5,708 nucleotides of DNA from Pseudomonadota bacterium (GTDB lineage: Bacteria; Pseudomonadota; Gammaproteobacteria; Enterobacterales; Enterobacteriaceae). The position numbers and the translations under genes are program-made. Where the stretch lies: positions 1 to 5,708 of the forward strand of contig JAFACP010000094.1 in assembly GCA_023425455.1 (NCBI GenBank), read 5' to 3'. Shown here piece by piece: positions 1 to 5,139 of the stretch; within the stretch, counting starts at the first letter, position 1; each line of letters opens with the position of its first letter. The notes under the pieces are model-generated. The model had not been told where the DNA came from. It did not search any database and saw nothing but the letters and a program-made list of their open reading frames with translations.

Positions 1-1690
1 CATCAATGCTGGTCACCATCGGCAGCAGAATGCTGAGATTCCCCGTCGCGGCATTGGCACGCATCATCGCACGCACCTGGATCAGAAAGATCTCCGGCTG
101 ATCGAGGGTAATGCGGATCCCGCGCCATCCAAGACAAGGGTTCTCTTCACTGATCGGCATGTACGGCAACTGCTTATCAGCCCCGACGTCCAGCGTGCGC
201 AGGGTAACCGGTTTATCGTTGAACATTTGCAGCATGCCCTGATACTGCGCGACCTGCTCCTCTTCCGACGGGAAGCCGCTTTGCAGCATAAAGGGGATCT
301 CGGTGCGATACAGACCGATACCGTCGATACGGCTGCCGAGTTTCTCTTCGTGTTCAGGGCTTAAACCGGCGTTAAGCATCACCTTGATCCGCTCGCCGCT
401 TTTCAGCTGCGCGGGCAGATTAACGTCATCTTCCGCCAGTTTGCTTAATTCGTTCTCTTCGCTGATAAGGCGCTGGTATTCCTGCAGCAGCACCGGCTCA
501 GGATCAACCAGAAGTTCTCCACGATACCCGTCGACCACAAGGGTGCGTCGGTGCAGCACCGACGGCTGGATATCTGCGCCCATCACGGTCGGAATGCCGA
601 GCGCACGCACCATGATCGCCGCATGCGAGTTGGCGGCGCCATCGCGTACCACCACCCCGGCGAGCCGATCCTGCGGCAGCTCCGCGAGCGTCGTTGCCGA
701 GAGTTCATCTGCCACCAGCACGAATCGTGCTGGCCAGGAATTCGCCCCCTGAATGGTGTCGTCGAGATGGAACAACAAACGTTGTCCGAGGGTGCGTAAA
801 TCTCCCGCACGCTCTTTCAGATAGCCATCGGTCAGCGCGGCGAATTGTTCGGCAAATTTTTCAATGACTTTTTTTACAGCCCACTCCGCGACCGAGCCTT
901 TATCCACTTCTGCAAACAGCTCGCGGCGCAGACGCGCGTCGGAGAGCAGATGCGAATAGAGGTCAAATATAGCCGCCGTCTCTTTTTGCGCCCCCGCAGC
1001 AAAGCGCTTGCTGTATCGACGAAACTCGCTTGCAGCCTCTTCCAGCGCGGCGGTCAGGCGCTCACGCTCGAGTACCGCATCCAGCGTTGATGCCTCGTAA
1101 ACCTGCTCCATCAGCGGCAGCGTGGTGTCCATCCAGCCTTCAGCGATCGCCACGCCAGGTGAAGCCGGCAGCGCGCGGATCCGCGTATGGCGATACTGAC
1201 CAAACAGAGCGGTCAGCTGAGACTGGGAGAGGATTGCCGCCATCTGGGTCGCCAGGGTAACGAGGAAAGACTCTTCGCTTTCATCGTACTGACGCAATTC
1301 GCGCTGCTGGACCACCAGCACGCCAAGCAGTTGACGACGCTGGATGATAGGCACGCCCAGAAAGGCGCGGAAGCGCTCTTCTTTTACGGAGGGGATGTAC
1401 TTGAAGCTGGGGTGTTTTTGCGCATCGGCGAGGTTGATCGGCTCAGCAAGCCGCCCGACCAGACCGACAATACCTTCATCAAATGCAAGCGTAACGGTGC
1501 GACCGCGCGGTTTTTTCAGGCCACGGGTCGCCATCAGGTAATAGCAACGCCGGTCATGGTCGGCCAGATAGACCGAACAGACTTCGGTTTCCATCGCAAG
1601 ACAGATGTCAGTGACCAGAATATTCAGCGCCTCGTTCAGACGAGGCGCACTGGCGACTTTTTCGACTATTTCTCGCAAGCGGGTGAGCAT
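1..1690 (-). CDS. ptsP: PtsP (EI-Ntr), phosphoenolpyruvate-protein phosphotransferase of the nitrogen PTS, 3' end missing
   Basis: PtsP takes the phosphate of PEP onto a histidine and passes it to NPr (PtsO) and then EIIA-Ntr (PtsN), a cytosolic regulatory relay linked to nitrogen and potassium status. I translated the minus strand from ATG 1690-1688 to the window edge: 563 codons with no stop or frameshift, starting MLTRLREIVEKVAS. The E. coli protein is 748 residues, so about 185 C-terminal residues, including the catalytic Cys of the PEP domain, lie outside. Residues ~15-150 are the GAF sensor domain, absent from ordinary EI. The swivelling phosphohistidine domain has the signature DGAANSHAAIMVRALGIP with the phospho-accepting His at 356. 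The PEP-barrel part shows GIGLYRTE (Arg462) and VTLRTLDVG (Arg498), 36 residues apart like the two PEP-binding arginines of EI. It lies 12 bp downstream of rppH with only a weak ribosome site (AGAGGT across the rppH stop), suggesting co-transcription and perhaps translational coupling. Confidence 0.97.
   Translation of the reverse strand, partial: MLTRLREIVEKVASAPRLNEALNILVTDICLAMETEVCSVYLADHDRRCYYLMATRGLKKPRGRTVTLAFDEGIVGLVGRLAEPINLADAQKHPSFKYIPSVKEERFRAFLGVPIIQRRQLLGVLVVQQRELRQYDESEESFLVTLATQMAAILSQSQLTALFGQYRHTRIRALPASPGVAIAEGWMDTTLPLMEQVYEASTLDAVLERERLTAALEEAASEFRRYSKRFAAGAQKETAAIFDLYSHLLSDARLRRELFAEVDKGSVAEWAVKKVIEKFAEQFAALTDGYLKERAGDLRTLGQRLLFHLDDTIQGANSWPARFVLVADELSATTLAELPQDRLAGVVVRDGAANSHAAIMVRALGIPTVMGADIQPSVLHRRTLVVDGYRGELLVDPEPVLLQEYQRLISEENELSKLAEDDVNLPAQLKSGERIKVMLNAGLSPEHEEKLGSRIDGIGLYRTEIPFMLQSGFPSEEEQVAQYQGMLQMFNDKPVTLRTLDVGADKQLPYMPISEENPCLGWRGIRITLDQPEIFLIQVRAMMRANAATGNLSILLPMVTSID
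712..719 (-). other. Chi octamer GCTGGTGG (minus strand)
   Basis: An exact GCTGGTGG on the minus strand inside ptsP, formed by codons of the stretch V-L-V-A. In E. coli and close relatives this octamer is the RecBCD recombination hotspot. It is frequent in enteric genomes (roughly one per 5 kb), so its presence here is unremarkable. Confidence 0.6.
1312..1319 (-). other. Chi octamer GCTGGTGG (minus strand)
   Basis: A second exact GCTGGTGG on the minus strand inside ptsP, in codons for V-L-V-V of the GAF domain. It has the same orientation as the site about 600 bp away. I scanned for further copies by eye and saw none, but did not do so exhaustively. Confidence 0.6.
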
Positions 1691-1702
1691 GATTTGCGTA
1701 AC

Positions 1703-2233
1703 TTAACCTCTTTTACGTCGCCAGGCAGGTGCGTTTTGCGGCTTCTGAGGAACCTCCTGAAGCTGCATGACAACACTTGCGAACTCTTTCATCACCCTAC
1801 GGTAAACATCGCGCTTAAATGACACGACCTGACGAACAGGATACCAGTAGCTCACCCAACGCCAGCCATCAAACTCAGGCGTACTGCTGGTTTGCATATT
1901 GATATCTGAATCGTTGCCCACCAACTGCAGTAGAAACCACTTCTGTTTCTGGCCGATACAAACCGGCTTTGTGTCCCAACGCACCAAACGTTTCGGTAAC
2001 TTGTAACGCAACCAGTTGCGGGTCGAAGCCAGGATGCGAACATCTTTTCGGCTTAAACCGACTTCTTCAAACAGCTCCCGGTACATCGCTTGTTCTGGGG
2101 ACTCTCCTGGGTTTATCCCGCCCTGCGGGAACTGCCAGGAGTGCTGACCATATCGTCTGGCCCACATGACCTGGCCCTGACGATTACAAATTACGATTCC
2201 GACGTTTGGGCGGTAGCCATCGTCATCAATCAC
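1703..2233 (-). CDS. rppH: RppH, RNA 5'-pyrophosphohydrolase (Nudix)
   Basis: RppH converts the 5'-triphosphate (or diphosphate) end of mRNAs to a monophosphate, which stimulates RNase E and starts mRNA decay; it was earlier called NudH/YgdP. At 176 residues it matches the E. coli length. The Nudix box G-x5-E-x7-RE-L-x-EE-x-G-L runs from Gly38 to Leu60, with metal-binding Glu53, Glu56 and Glu57. Glu120 and the RNA-contacting Phe139 are also present. Differences from E. coli, as I recall that protein, are few: Tyr28 for Phe, Pro46 for Ala, a changed loop at about 105-111 and an altered C-terminal tail. The start is GTG (2233-2231), which keeps the family N-terminus [15 protein letters not shown]; a GGGG at 2244-2241, 7 bases upstream, is the likely ribosome site. 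The gene precedes ptsP by 12 bp on the same strand and is divergent from mutH. Confidence 0.98.
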   Translation of the reverse strand: MIDDDGYRPNVGIVICNRQGQVMWARRYGQHSWQFPQGGINPGESPEQAMYRELFEEVGLSRKDVRILASTRNWLRYKLPKRLVRWDTKPVCIGQKQKWFLLQLVGNDSDINMQTSSTPEFDGWRWVSYWYPVRQVVSFKRDVYRRVMKEFASVVMQLQEVPQKPQNAPAWRRKRG

Positions 2234-2255
2234 CGGACTACCCCAAACTAAACCT

Positions 2256-2284
2256 TATATATGAATGATTGTTTCACACTACAG
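2256..2284 (-). promoter_or_regulatory. Candidate sigma-70 promoter for rppH-ptsP
   Basis: Reading the minus strand, a TATATA -10 element (2261-2256) lies 22 bases upstream of the GTG start. A 17-base spacer puts the -35 at 2284-2279 as CTGTAG, only 3 of 6 consensus bases. The -10 is good and well placed and the -35 is poor, so the exact start is uncertain. No other obvious promoter lies between this and rppH. Confidence 0.4.
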
Positions 2285-2333
2285 GGAGGCGGTAAACCAC
2301 TCTCTTTCAGGCCTGCCGCCTAATAACATTTGA

Positions 2334-2360
2334 ATAACTCACAATAATCAGTGGAGTTAT
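2334..2360. repeat. Short inverted repeat ATAACTC / GAGTTAT
   Basis: ATAACTC (2334-2340) and GAGTTAT (2354-2360) are perfect complements 13 bases apart. Allowing one bulged base extends the stem inward (CAC with GTG), leaving an 8-base loop. No T-run follows on either strand, so this is not a typical terminator. It could be a protein-binding dyad or chance in an AT-rich gap. It ends at the ATG of the small ORF at 2359. Confidence 0.3.
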
Positions 2361-2451
2361 GAACAGACCTGTGGTCCCAGGAGCCATTTTATTCACCTTT
2401 TCTGTGGATATAGTTGTGAAGAAGTACGGAATTACCGATGAACAACCTTAA
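2359..2451 (+). CDS. Doubtful 30-codon ORF in the rppH-mutH gap, possibly equivalent to the E. coli ygdT ORF
   Basis: ATG 2359-2361 opens a 30-residue frame that ends at TAA 2449-2451. It begins MNRPVVPGAILFTF, a mildly hydrophobic stretch, and has a charged tail (VVKKYGITDEQP). GGAG at 2353-2356 is only 2 bases from the ATG, too close for a good ribosome site, and part of it sits in the inverted repeat at 2334-2360. From memory, E. coli annotates a 48-residue unknown protein, YgdT, in this gap, ending in SVDKYGIG. Here the frame reads SVD, four extra residues, then KKYGI, which looks like the same DNA with a small insertion. The shared stretch spans a DnaA-box-like sequence (2403-2411), so conservation may reflect DNA binding and not coding. 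I treat it as a weak candidate. Confidence 0.2.
   Translation: MNRPVVPGAILFTFSVDIVVKKYGITDEQP
2403..2411 (-). promoter_or_regulatory. Near-consensus DnaA box
   Basis: The minus strand reads ATATCCACA, one mismatch from TTATCCACA. It lies about 190 bp from the next strong box and inside the small ORF at 2359-2451. It is probably an outlying DnaA box of the DARS2 region. Confidence 0.45.
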
Positions 2452-2464
2452 TTAAGAAAAATCC

Positions 2465-2506
2465 GCACTGAAACCACACTCACAATAAAACCTTTACATT
2501 CAGTGC
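2465..2506. repeat. 8-bp inverted repeat with ACAATAAAA direct repeats
   Basis: GCACTGAA (2465-2472) and TTCAGTGC (2499-2506) are perfect complements separated by 26 bases. Inside the loop, ACAATAAAA (2482-2490) recurs just beyond the right arm at 2511-2519, and the shorter ACAATAA also occurs at 2341-2347. The A-rich repeats and dyad symmetry could mark binding of a DNA-bending protein such as Fis or IHF, but no consensus site is evident. Confidence 0.35.
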
Positions 2507-2538
2507 ATTAACAATAAAAACAGGGTCATCGATCCGAA

Positions 2539-2560
2539 TATTGTGATGTTTATCACACAA
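2539..2560. promoter_or_regulatory. CRP (cAMP receptor protein) operator
   Basis: TGTGA (2542-2546), six bases, then TCACA (2553-2557) is an exact CRP core, the strongest predicted regulator site in the window. The centre is about 317 bp upstream of rppH and 368 bp upstream of mutH, too far for classical class I or II activation of either from the promoters I can see. A role at an unseen promoter or in the DARS2 nucleoprotein complex is possible. The inner GTGAT-N4-ATCAC also matches 8 of 10 bases of the FNR motif, so FNR binding cannot be excluded. GATC sites flank it at 2531-2534 and 2563-2566. Confidence 0.75.
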
Positions 2561-2599
2561 GGGATCGCGCTGCTGATGAAAGATCGAGCAACGTCGCTT

Positions 2600-2608
2600 T
2601 TATCCACA
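2600..2608 (+). promoter_or_regulatory. Consensus DnaA box TTATCCACA
   Basis: An exact match to the highest-affinity DnaA box, plus orientation, 43 bp downstream of the CRP core and 15 bp after a GATC at 2582-2585. Together with 2636-2644 and the 2695-2727 array it makes this a DnaA-binding region. Confidence 0.75.
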
Positions 2609-2635
2609 GATTGTGCCAACAAGTTAGACACTATT

Positions 2636-2644
2636 TGTGTAAAA
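2636..2644 (-). promoter_or_regulatory. DnaA box TTTTACACA
   Basis: The minus strand reads TTTTACACA, fitting the relaxed consensus TTWTNCACA without mismatch. It overlaps the candidate IHF site at 2640-2652 and lies 27 bp from the plus-strand box at 2600-2608, facing it. Confidence 0.55.
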
Positions 2645-2652
2645 ATTCGATT
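2640..2652 (-). promoter_or_regulatory. Candidate IHF site
   Basis: The minus strand reads AATCGAATTTTTA, 12 of 13 bases of WATCAANNNNTTR (G replaces the sixth-position A). DARS2 activity in E. coli requires IHF, so a site between DnaA boxes is plausible, but the motif is degenerate and the region AT-rich. Confidence 0.35.
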
Positions 2653-2667
2653 TTCGTCGCACGTCAA

Positions 2668-2687
2668 GGCTGTAAATTGAAACAGTA
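2668..2687. promoter_or_regulatory. LexA-like SOS box
   Basis: CTGT (2670-2673), eight bases, ACAG (2682-2685) satisfies the invariant LexA half-sites; 14 of 20 bases match the extended palindrome TACTG(TA)5CAGTA. The interior (AAATTGAA) is less alternating than in strong boxes. It is nearly 200 bp upstream of the candidate mutH -10, so direct repression of mutH is unlikely. It abuts the DnaA-box array at 2695. Confidence 0.35.
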
Positions 2688-2694
2688 GTGGGGG

Positions 2695-2727
2695 TTATTC
2701 CCAGTTATCCCACTTTTCTGTGGATAA
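2695..2727. promoter_or_regulatory. Probable DARS2 core: three clustered DnaA box-like units
   Basis: Two head-to-tail units with a 10-bp period, TTATTCCCA (2695-2703) and TTATCCCAC (2705-2713), face an exact TTATCCACA on the minus strand (2719-2727). The middle unit reads like TTATCCAC with one extra C. DARS elements have a core of three DnaA boxes at close spacing, which this resembles. The middle and right units also form an inverted repeat (GTTATCC-C-AC with GTGGATAAC, 6-base loop). Which units correspond to boxes I, II and III I cannot say. Confidence 0.65.
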
Positions 2728-2863
2728 CATGGTGTAAGATCCTGTTCATTGTCAGTGACCAGATTTGAACAACCTGATTTTCAGCGCAGAATACAGCGGC
2801 CAGAAATGGTAAAACATATTTAAAATCATACAGATGTAATATTGACACGGAAAAAGTTAAACT

Positions 2864-2872
2864 CTGTCCACA
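2864..2872 (+). promoter_or_regulatory. Weak DnaA box-like sequence near the mutH promoter
   Basis: CTGTCCACA matches 7 of 9 bases of TTATCCACA, including the important CCACA half. It lies four bases upstream of the candidate mutH -10 (2876-2881), where bound DnaA could affect mutH transcription. Low certainty. Confidence 0.25.
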
Positions 2873-2875
2873 AGG

Positions 2876-2881
2876 TACAAT
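2876..2881 (+). promoter_or_regulatory. Candidate -10 element for mutH
   Basis: TACAAT matches 5 of 6 bases of TATAAT and would give a leader of about 30 bases before the mutH ATG at 2917. No good -35 lies 16-18 bases upstream. A perfect TTGACA at 2842-2847 is 28 bases away, too far to pair. The promoter may therefore be weak or factor-assisted. Confidence 0.35.
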
Positions 2882-2898
2882 TTCTTCGTTTATTTTTT

Positions 2899-2911
2899 AA
2901 TCAAAGGGTTA
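2899..2911 (+). promoter_or_regulatory. Perfect IHF consensus over the mutH ribosome binding site
   Basis: AATCAAAGGGTTA fits WATCAANNNNTTR at every defined base, and a T/A-rich tract lies just upstream (2881-2900), as many IHF sites have. The four unconstrained bases are AGGG, part of the mutH Shine-Dalgarno sequence, so the match is partly a by-product of a good ribosome site. Bound IHF here would sit at the start of the mutH transcript. Confidence 0.4.
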
Positions 2912-2916
2912 TCTTC

Positions 2917-3609
2917 ATGCTTCCGCTTGCGCCACTGCACACTCCTCCCGCCAGCGAAACTCAGCTATTGCACCAGGCGCAGCGACTGGCGGGTCTTTCA
3001 CTTGGGGAGTTGGCCGCCCTCGCCGGTTTGCCCGTGCCGAACGATCTGAAGCGCGATAAGGGCTGGATCGGGATGTTGCTTGAGCTCTGGCTCGGGGCAA
3101 GCGCGGGCAGCAAACCGGAGCAGGATTTTGCCGCCCTTGGCGTTGAGCTAAAAACCATTCCCGTTGATGGCGCCGGCAATCCCCTTGAGACCACGTTCGT
3201 CTGCGTGGCCCCGCTGACCGGAAATAGCGGCGTAACCTGGGAAACCAGTCACGTTCGCCATAAGCTGAAGCGGGTACTGTGGGTGCCGGTCGAAGGTGAC
3301 AGGCAGATCCCACTCGCCCTGCGTCGTGTCGGCGCGCCGCTGCTCTGGAGCCCTGACACGGACGAAGAAAAACAGCTGCGCCAGGACTGGGAAGAGTTAA
3401 TGGACATGATTGTCCTTGGGCAGGTTGAGCGCATTACCGCCCGACACGGGGAAGTGTTGCAGCTGCGACCAAAAGCCGCCAACAGTAAGGCGCTCACTGA
3501 AGCCGTCGGCGCACAGGGGGAACCAATCCTGACGCTGCCGCGCGGTTTTTATCTTAAAAAGAATTTCACTCGCGCCCTGCTCGCCCGTCATTTTCTGCTG
3601 AATACATAG
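2917..3609 (+). CDS. mutH: MutH, methyl-directed mismatch-repair endonuclease
   Basis: MutH nicks the unmethylated strand at hemimethylated GATC sites after MutS and MutL recognise a mismatch, so that the new strand is repaired. The 230-residue product has the type II restriction-enzyme-like fold. Catalytic Asp70, Glu77 and Lys79 (D-x6-E-L-K) and upstream Glu56 all align with E. coli numbering. The middle and C-terminal regions ([39 protein letters not shown]) are strongly conserved. The first ~20 residues and residues 39-43 differ from E. coli. I chose ATG 2917 because AAAGGG (2903-2908) sits 8 bases upstream and the length fits the family (229 in E. coli). The frame extends to a TTG at 2842, but that stretch contains the promoter region and no conserved protein. 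No ygdQ follows; the next gene is ygdR after 128 bp. Confidence 0.97.
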   Translation: MLPLAPLHTPPASETQLLHQAQRLAGLSLGELAALAGLPVPNDLKRDKGWIGMLLELWLGASAGSKPEQDFAALGVELKTIPVDGAGNPLETTFVCVAPLTGNSGVTWETSHVRHKLKRVLWVPVEGDRQIPLALRRVGAPLLWSPDTDEEKQLRQDWEELMDMIVLGQVERITARHGEVLQLRPKAANSKALTEAVGAQGEPILTLPRGFYLKKNFTRALLARHFLLNT

Positions 3610-3633
3610 TTTTTAACGAAATTCGCCTGCAGT

Positions 3634-3660
3634 TTGACACAATCACCTGCTTTTTAAGAT
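3634..3660 (+). promoter_or_regulatory. Candidate promoter for ygdR
   Basis: TTGACA (3634-3639, perfect -35) is followed after 15 bases by TAAGAT (3655-3660, 4 of 6 for the -10). The spacer is short. An alternative -10, TATGAT (3703-3708, 5 of 6), is 30 bases before the ygdR start but lacks a clear -35, as some stationary-phase promoters do. One of the two probably drives ygdR, since no promoterless operon link to mutH is obvious. Confidence 0.35.
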
Positions 3661-3737
3661 TTTGTCCCTTCCTCCTGTCGAATAATCAGGTTATTACTAC
3701 ACTATGATTTGATACGAGCCAGATGAGGACGATAACG

Positions 3738-3956
3738 ATGAAAAAATGGGCGGTGTTAATCTCAGCAGTCGGTTTAGCGTTTGCTGTATCGGGTTGTAGC
3801 AGCGATTACGTGATGGCGACAAAAGATGGTCGTATGATCCTGACCGATGGTAAACCCGAAGTCGACGACGATACCGGTCTGGTAAGCTACCGCGACCAGG
3901 CGGGCAACAACATGCAAATCAATCGCGATGAAGTGTCGCAAATCATTGAGCGATGA
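3738..3956 (+). CDS. ygdR: YgdR, small DUF903-family outer-membrane lipoprotein
   Basis: A 72-residue lipoprotein of unknown function, paralogous to YgdI in E. coli. A signal peptide ([19 protein letters not shown]) ends in the lipobox V-S-G-C, so Cys20 would be lipidated and become the mature N-terminus. The next residue is Ser, not Asp, which predicts sorting to the outer membrane by Lol. The mature ~53 residues form the compact DUF903 (YgdI/YgdR, SH3-like) domain, with [18 protein letters not shown] and a polar end at QIIER. It is nearly identical to E. coli YgdR. I start at ATG 3738, with GAGGA (3725-3729) 8 bases upstream; an in-frame ATG at 3723 would add MRTIT and overlap that ribosome site. 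In E. coli ygdQ lies directly upstream; here mutH does. Confidence 0.95.
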   Translation: MKKWAVLISAVGLAFAVSGCSSDYVMATKDGRMILTDGKPEVDDDTGLVSYRDQAGNNMQINRDEVSQIIER

Positions 3957-3962
3957 TGCGTT

Positions 3963-3988
3963 AAGGTCAGTGGCTGACTGGCCTTTTT
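3963..3988 (+). terminator. Rho-independent terminator after ygdR
   Basis: AAGGTCAGT pairs with ACTGGCCTT (9 bp, one G-T wobble) around a 5-base loop, followed directly by a T-run (3984-3988). It begins 7 bases after the ygdR stop. It separates ygdR from tas, so tas needs its own promoter or read-through. Confidence 0.85.
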
Positions 3989-4006
3989 GATTTCTCTCTT
4001 CCCCTT

Positions 4007-4033
4007 TTGCTTCCCCTCTGCCATGTTTATATT
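4007..4033 (+). promoter_or_regulatory. Possible promoter for tas
   Basis: TTGCTT (4007-4012) and TATATT (4028-4033) sit 15 bases apart between the ygdR terminator and the tas start. The -10 is reasonable, the -35 is weak and the spacer short. The leader would be about 48 bases. Confidence 0.25.
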
Positions 4034-4087
4034 CCTTTGTCGGGAGGTTCCTGACGCGGTCTACATGTCAATTGAAGGAAGCCGGCT

Positions 4088-5128
4088 ATGCATTATCACC
4101 GTATCCCCCACAGCTCTCTGGAGATAAGCCAACTGGGGTTGGGCACGATGACGTTTGGTGAACAAAACAGCGAAGCCGATGCCCACGCGCAGCTCGATTA
4201 CGCCATCAGCCAGGGGATTAACCTGATTGATGTCGCGGAGATGTACCCTGTTCCGCCACGTCCGGAAACACAAGGTTTAACCGAAACTTACGTCGGCAAC
4301 TGGCTGGCAAAACGCGGCAACCGTGAAAAGCTGGTCGTCGCCTCTAAGGTCAGCGGCCCATCGCGCAACAACGACGCCGGGATCCGGCCTGCTCAGACCC
4401 TCGATCGCAAAAATATTCGCGCGGCGCTGGATGCCAGCCTGAAGCGTCTGCAAACAGACTACCTCGATCTTTACCAGGTCCACTGGCCGCAGCGTGCAAC
4501 CAACTGCTTTGGCAAACTCGGCTATAGCTGGAGCGACAGCGCCCCGGCCGTGACGTTGCTGGAAACGCTGGAAGCGCTGGCAGAGTGCCAGCGGGCGGGC
4601 AAAATCCGCTACATTGGCGTCTCTAACGAAACGGCGTTTGGCGTGATGCGTTATCTGCACCTGGCCGATAAGCACGACCTGCCGCGCATCGTCACTATAC
4701 AGAACCCGTACAGCCTGCTGAACCGCAGCTATGAGGTGGGTCTTGCTGAAGTGTCTCAGTATGAAGACGTTGGGCTGCTCGCCTACTCATGCCTCGGCTT
4801 TGGCACACTCACCGGCAAGTACCTGAACGGCGCGAAGCCAGCTGGCGCGCGCAATACGCTCTTCAGCCGCTTCACCCGCTACAGCGGCGAACAGACGCAA
4901 AAAGCGGTCGCCGCCTATGTGGATATCGCCAGGCGACACGCTCTCGATCCCGCTCAGATGGCGTTGGCCTTCGTGCGCCGCCAGCCGTTTGTCGTCAGCA
5001 CCCTGCTGGGCGCGACCACCATGGAACAGCTTCGCAGTAATGTGGAGAGTTTCCATCTGGATCTTAGCGAAGAGGTGTTGGCGGAGATTGAAGCAGTGCA
5101 TCAGGTCTATACCTACCCCGCACCGTAA
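4088..5128 (+). CDS. tas: Tas, NADPH-dependent aldo-keto reductase
   Basis: A cytosolic (beta/alpha)8-barrel oxidoreductase of the aldo-keto reductase superfamily. The E. coli gene was found because in multicopy it relieves the tyrosine need of a tyrosine auxotroph, and it has been linked to starvation-associated mutation; the natural substrate is unknown. The catalytic tetrad is visible: Asp48 (NLIDVAEMY), Tyr53, Lys87 (VASKVSG) and His132 (DLYQVHWPQ). Cofactor-binding segments follow: IRYIGVSNE, TIQNPYSLLNRS, the SCLGFGTLTGKY loop, and a late STLLGATT. The length, 346 residues, equals E. coli Tas, and the C-terminus (EIEAVHQVYTYPAP) is the same. ATG 4088 is preceded by GAAGGAA (4074-4080) with a 7-base gap. 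It lies after the ygdR terminator and is convergent with lplT. Confidence 0.96.
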   Translation: MHYHRIPHSSLEISQLGLGTMTFGEQNSEADAHAQLDYAISQGINLIDVAEMYPVPPRPETQGLTETYVGNWLAKRGNREKLVVASKVSGPSRNNDAGIRPAQTLDRKNIRAALDASLKRLQTDYLDLYQVHWPQRATNCFGKLGYSWSDSAPAVTLLETLEALAECQRAGKIRYIGVSNETAFGVMRYLHLADKHDLPRIVTIQNPYSLLNRSYEVGLAEVSQYEDVGLLAYSCLGFGTLTGKYLNGAKPAGARNTLFSRFTRYSGEQTQKAVAAYVDIARRHALDPAQMALAFVRRQPFVVSTLLGATTMEQLRSNVESFHLDLSEEVLAEIEAVHQVYTYPAP

Positions 5129-5139
5129 GAGGTTGGGTT

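Larger units (their letters stand above)
2403..2872. promoter_or_regulatory. DARS2: DARS2-like DnaA-reactivating region between rppH and mutH
   Basis: In E. coli the mutH-nudH(rppH) intergenic region carries DARS2, a non-coding element of roughly 450 bp on which ADP-DnaA assembles, loses its nucleotide and is recharged with ATP; it depends on IHF and Fis. This window has the same gene neighbours and a comparable gap. It contains two exact TTATCCACA boxes (2600-2608 plus, 2719-2727 minus), TTTTACACA on the minus strand (2636-2644), and near matches at 2403-2411, 2695-2703 and 2864-2872. Three box-like units crowd into 2695-2727, as expected for a DARS core. The outer limits given are simply the outermost boxes; I cannot define functional ends. 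Position plus box density make the identity likely; the role of each box is inferred. Confidence 0.78.

Noticed and set aside
900..908. TTATCCACT, an 8 of 9 DnaA box inside ptsP
   Set aside because: It is isolated and coding for conserved residues; single near matches are expected by chance.
1187..1822. A 211-codon open frame on the plus strand
   Set aside because: It runs antisense to ptsP and the rppH 3' end. The minus strand gives clear PtsP and RppH proteins in full, so this is a shadow frame of GC-rich coding DNA.
2287..2321. AGGCGG/CCGCCT inverted repeat near the rppH promoter
   Set aside because: Only 6 bp with a 23-base loop and no T-run; too weak to call a terminator or operator.
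2369..2396. Imperfect palindrome TGGTCCCAGGAGCCA followed by TTTTATTC, like a terminator
   Set aside because: The stem has a mismatch and leaves no room for a loop, and no gene ends just upstream.
2842..2847. Perfect TTGACA as a mutH -35
   Set aside because: No acceptable -10 lies 16-18 bases downstream; the nearest good hexamer, TACAAT, is 28 bases away.
2842..2916. Upstream extension of mutH to a TTG start (25 more codons)
   Set aside because: The extension contains the candidate -10 and has no ribosome site or family conservation; ATG 2917 has a good one and gives the normal length.
4277..4675. A 132-codon minus-strand frame inside tas
   Set aside because: It is antisense to the conserved Tas barrel, with no recognisable domain.
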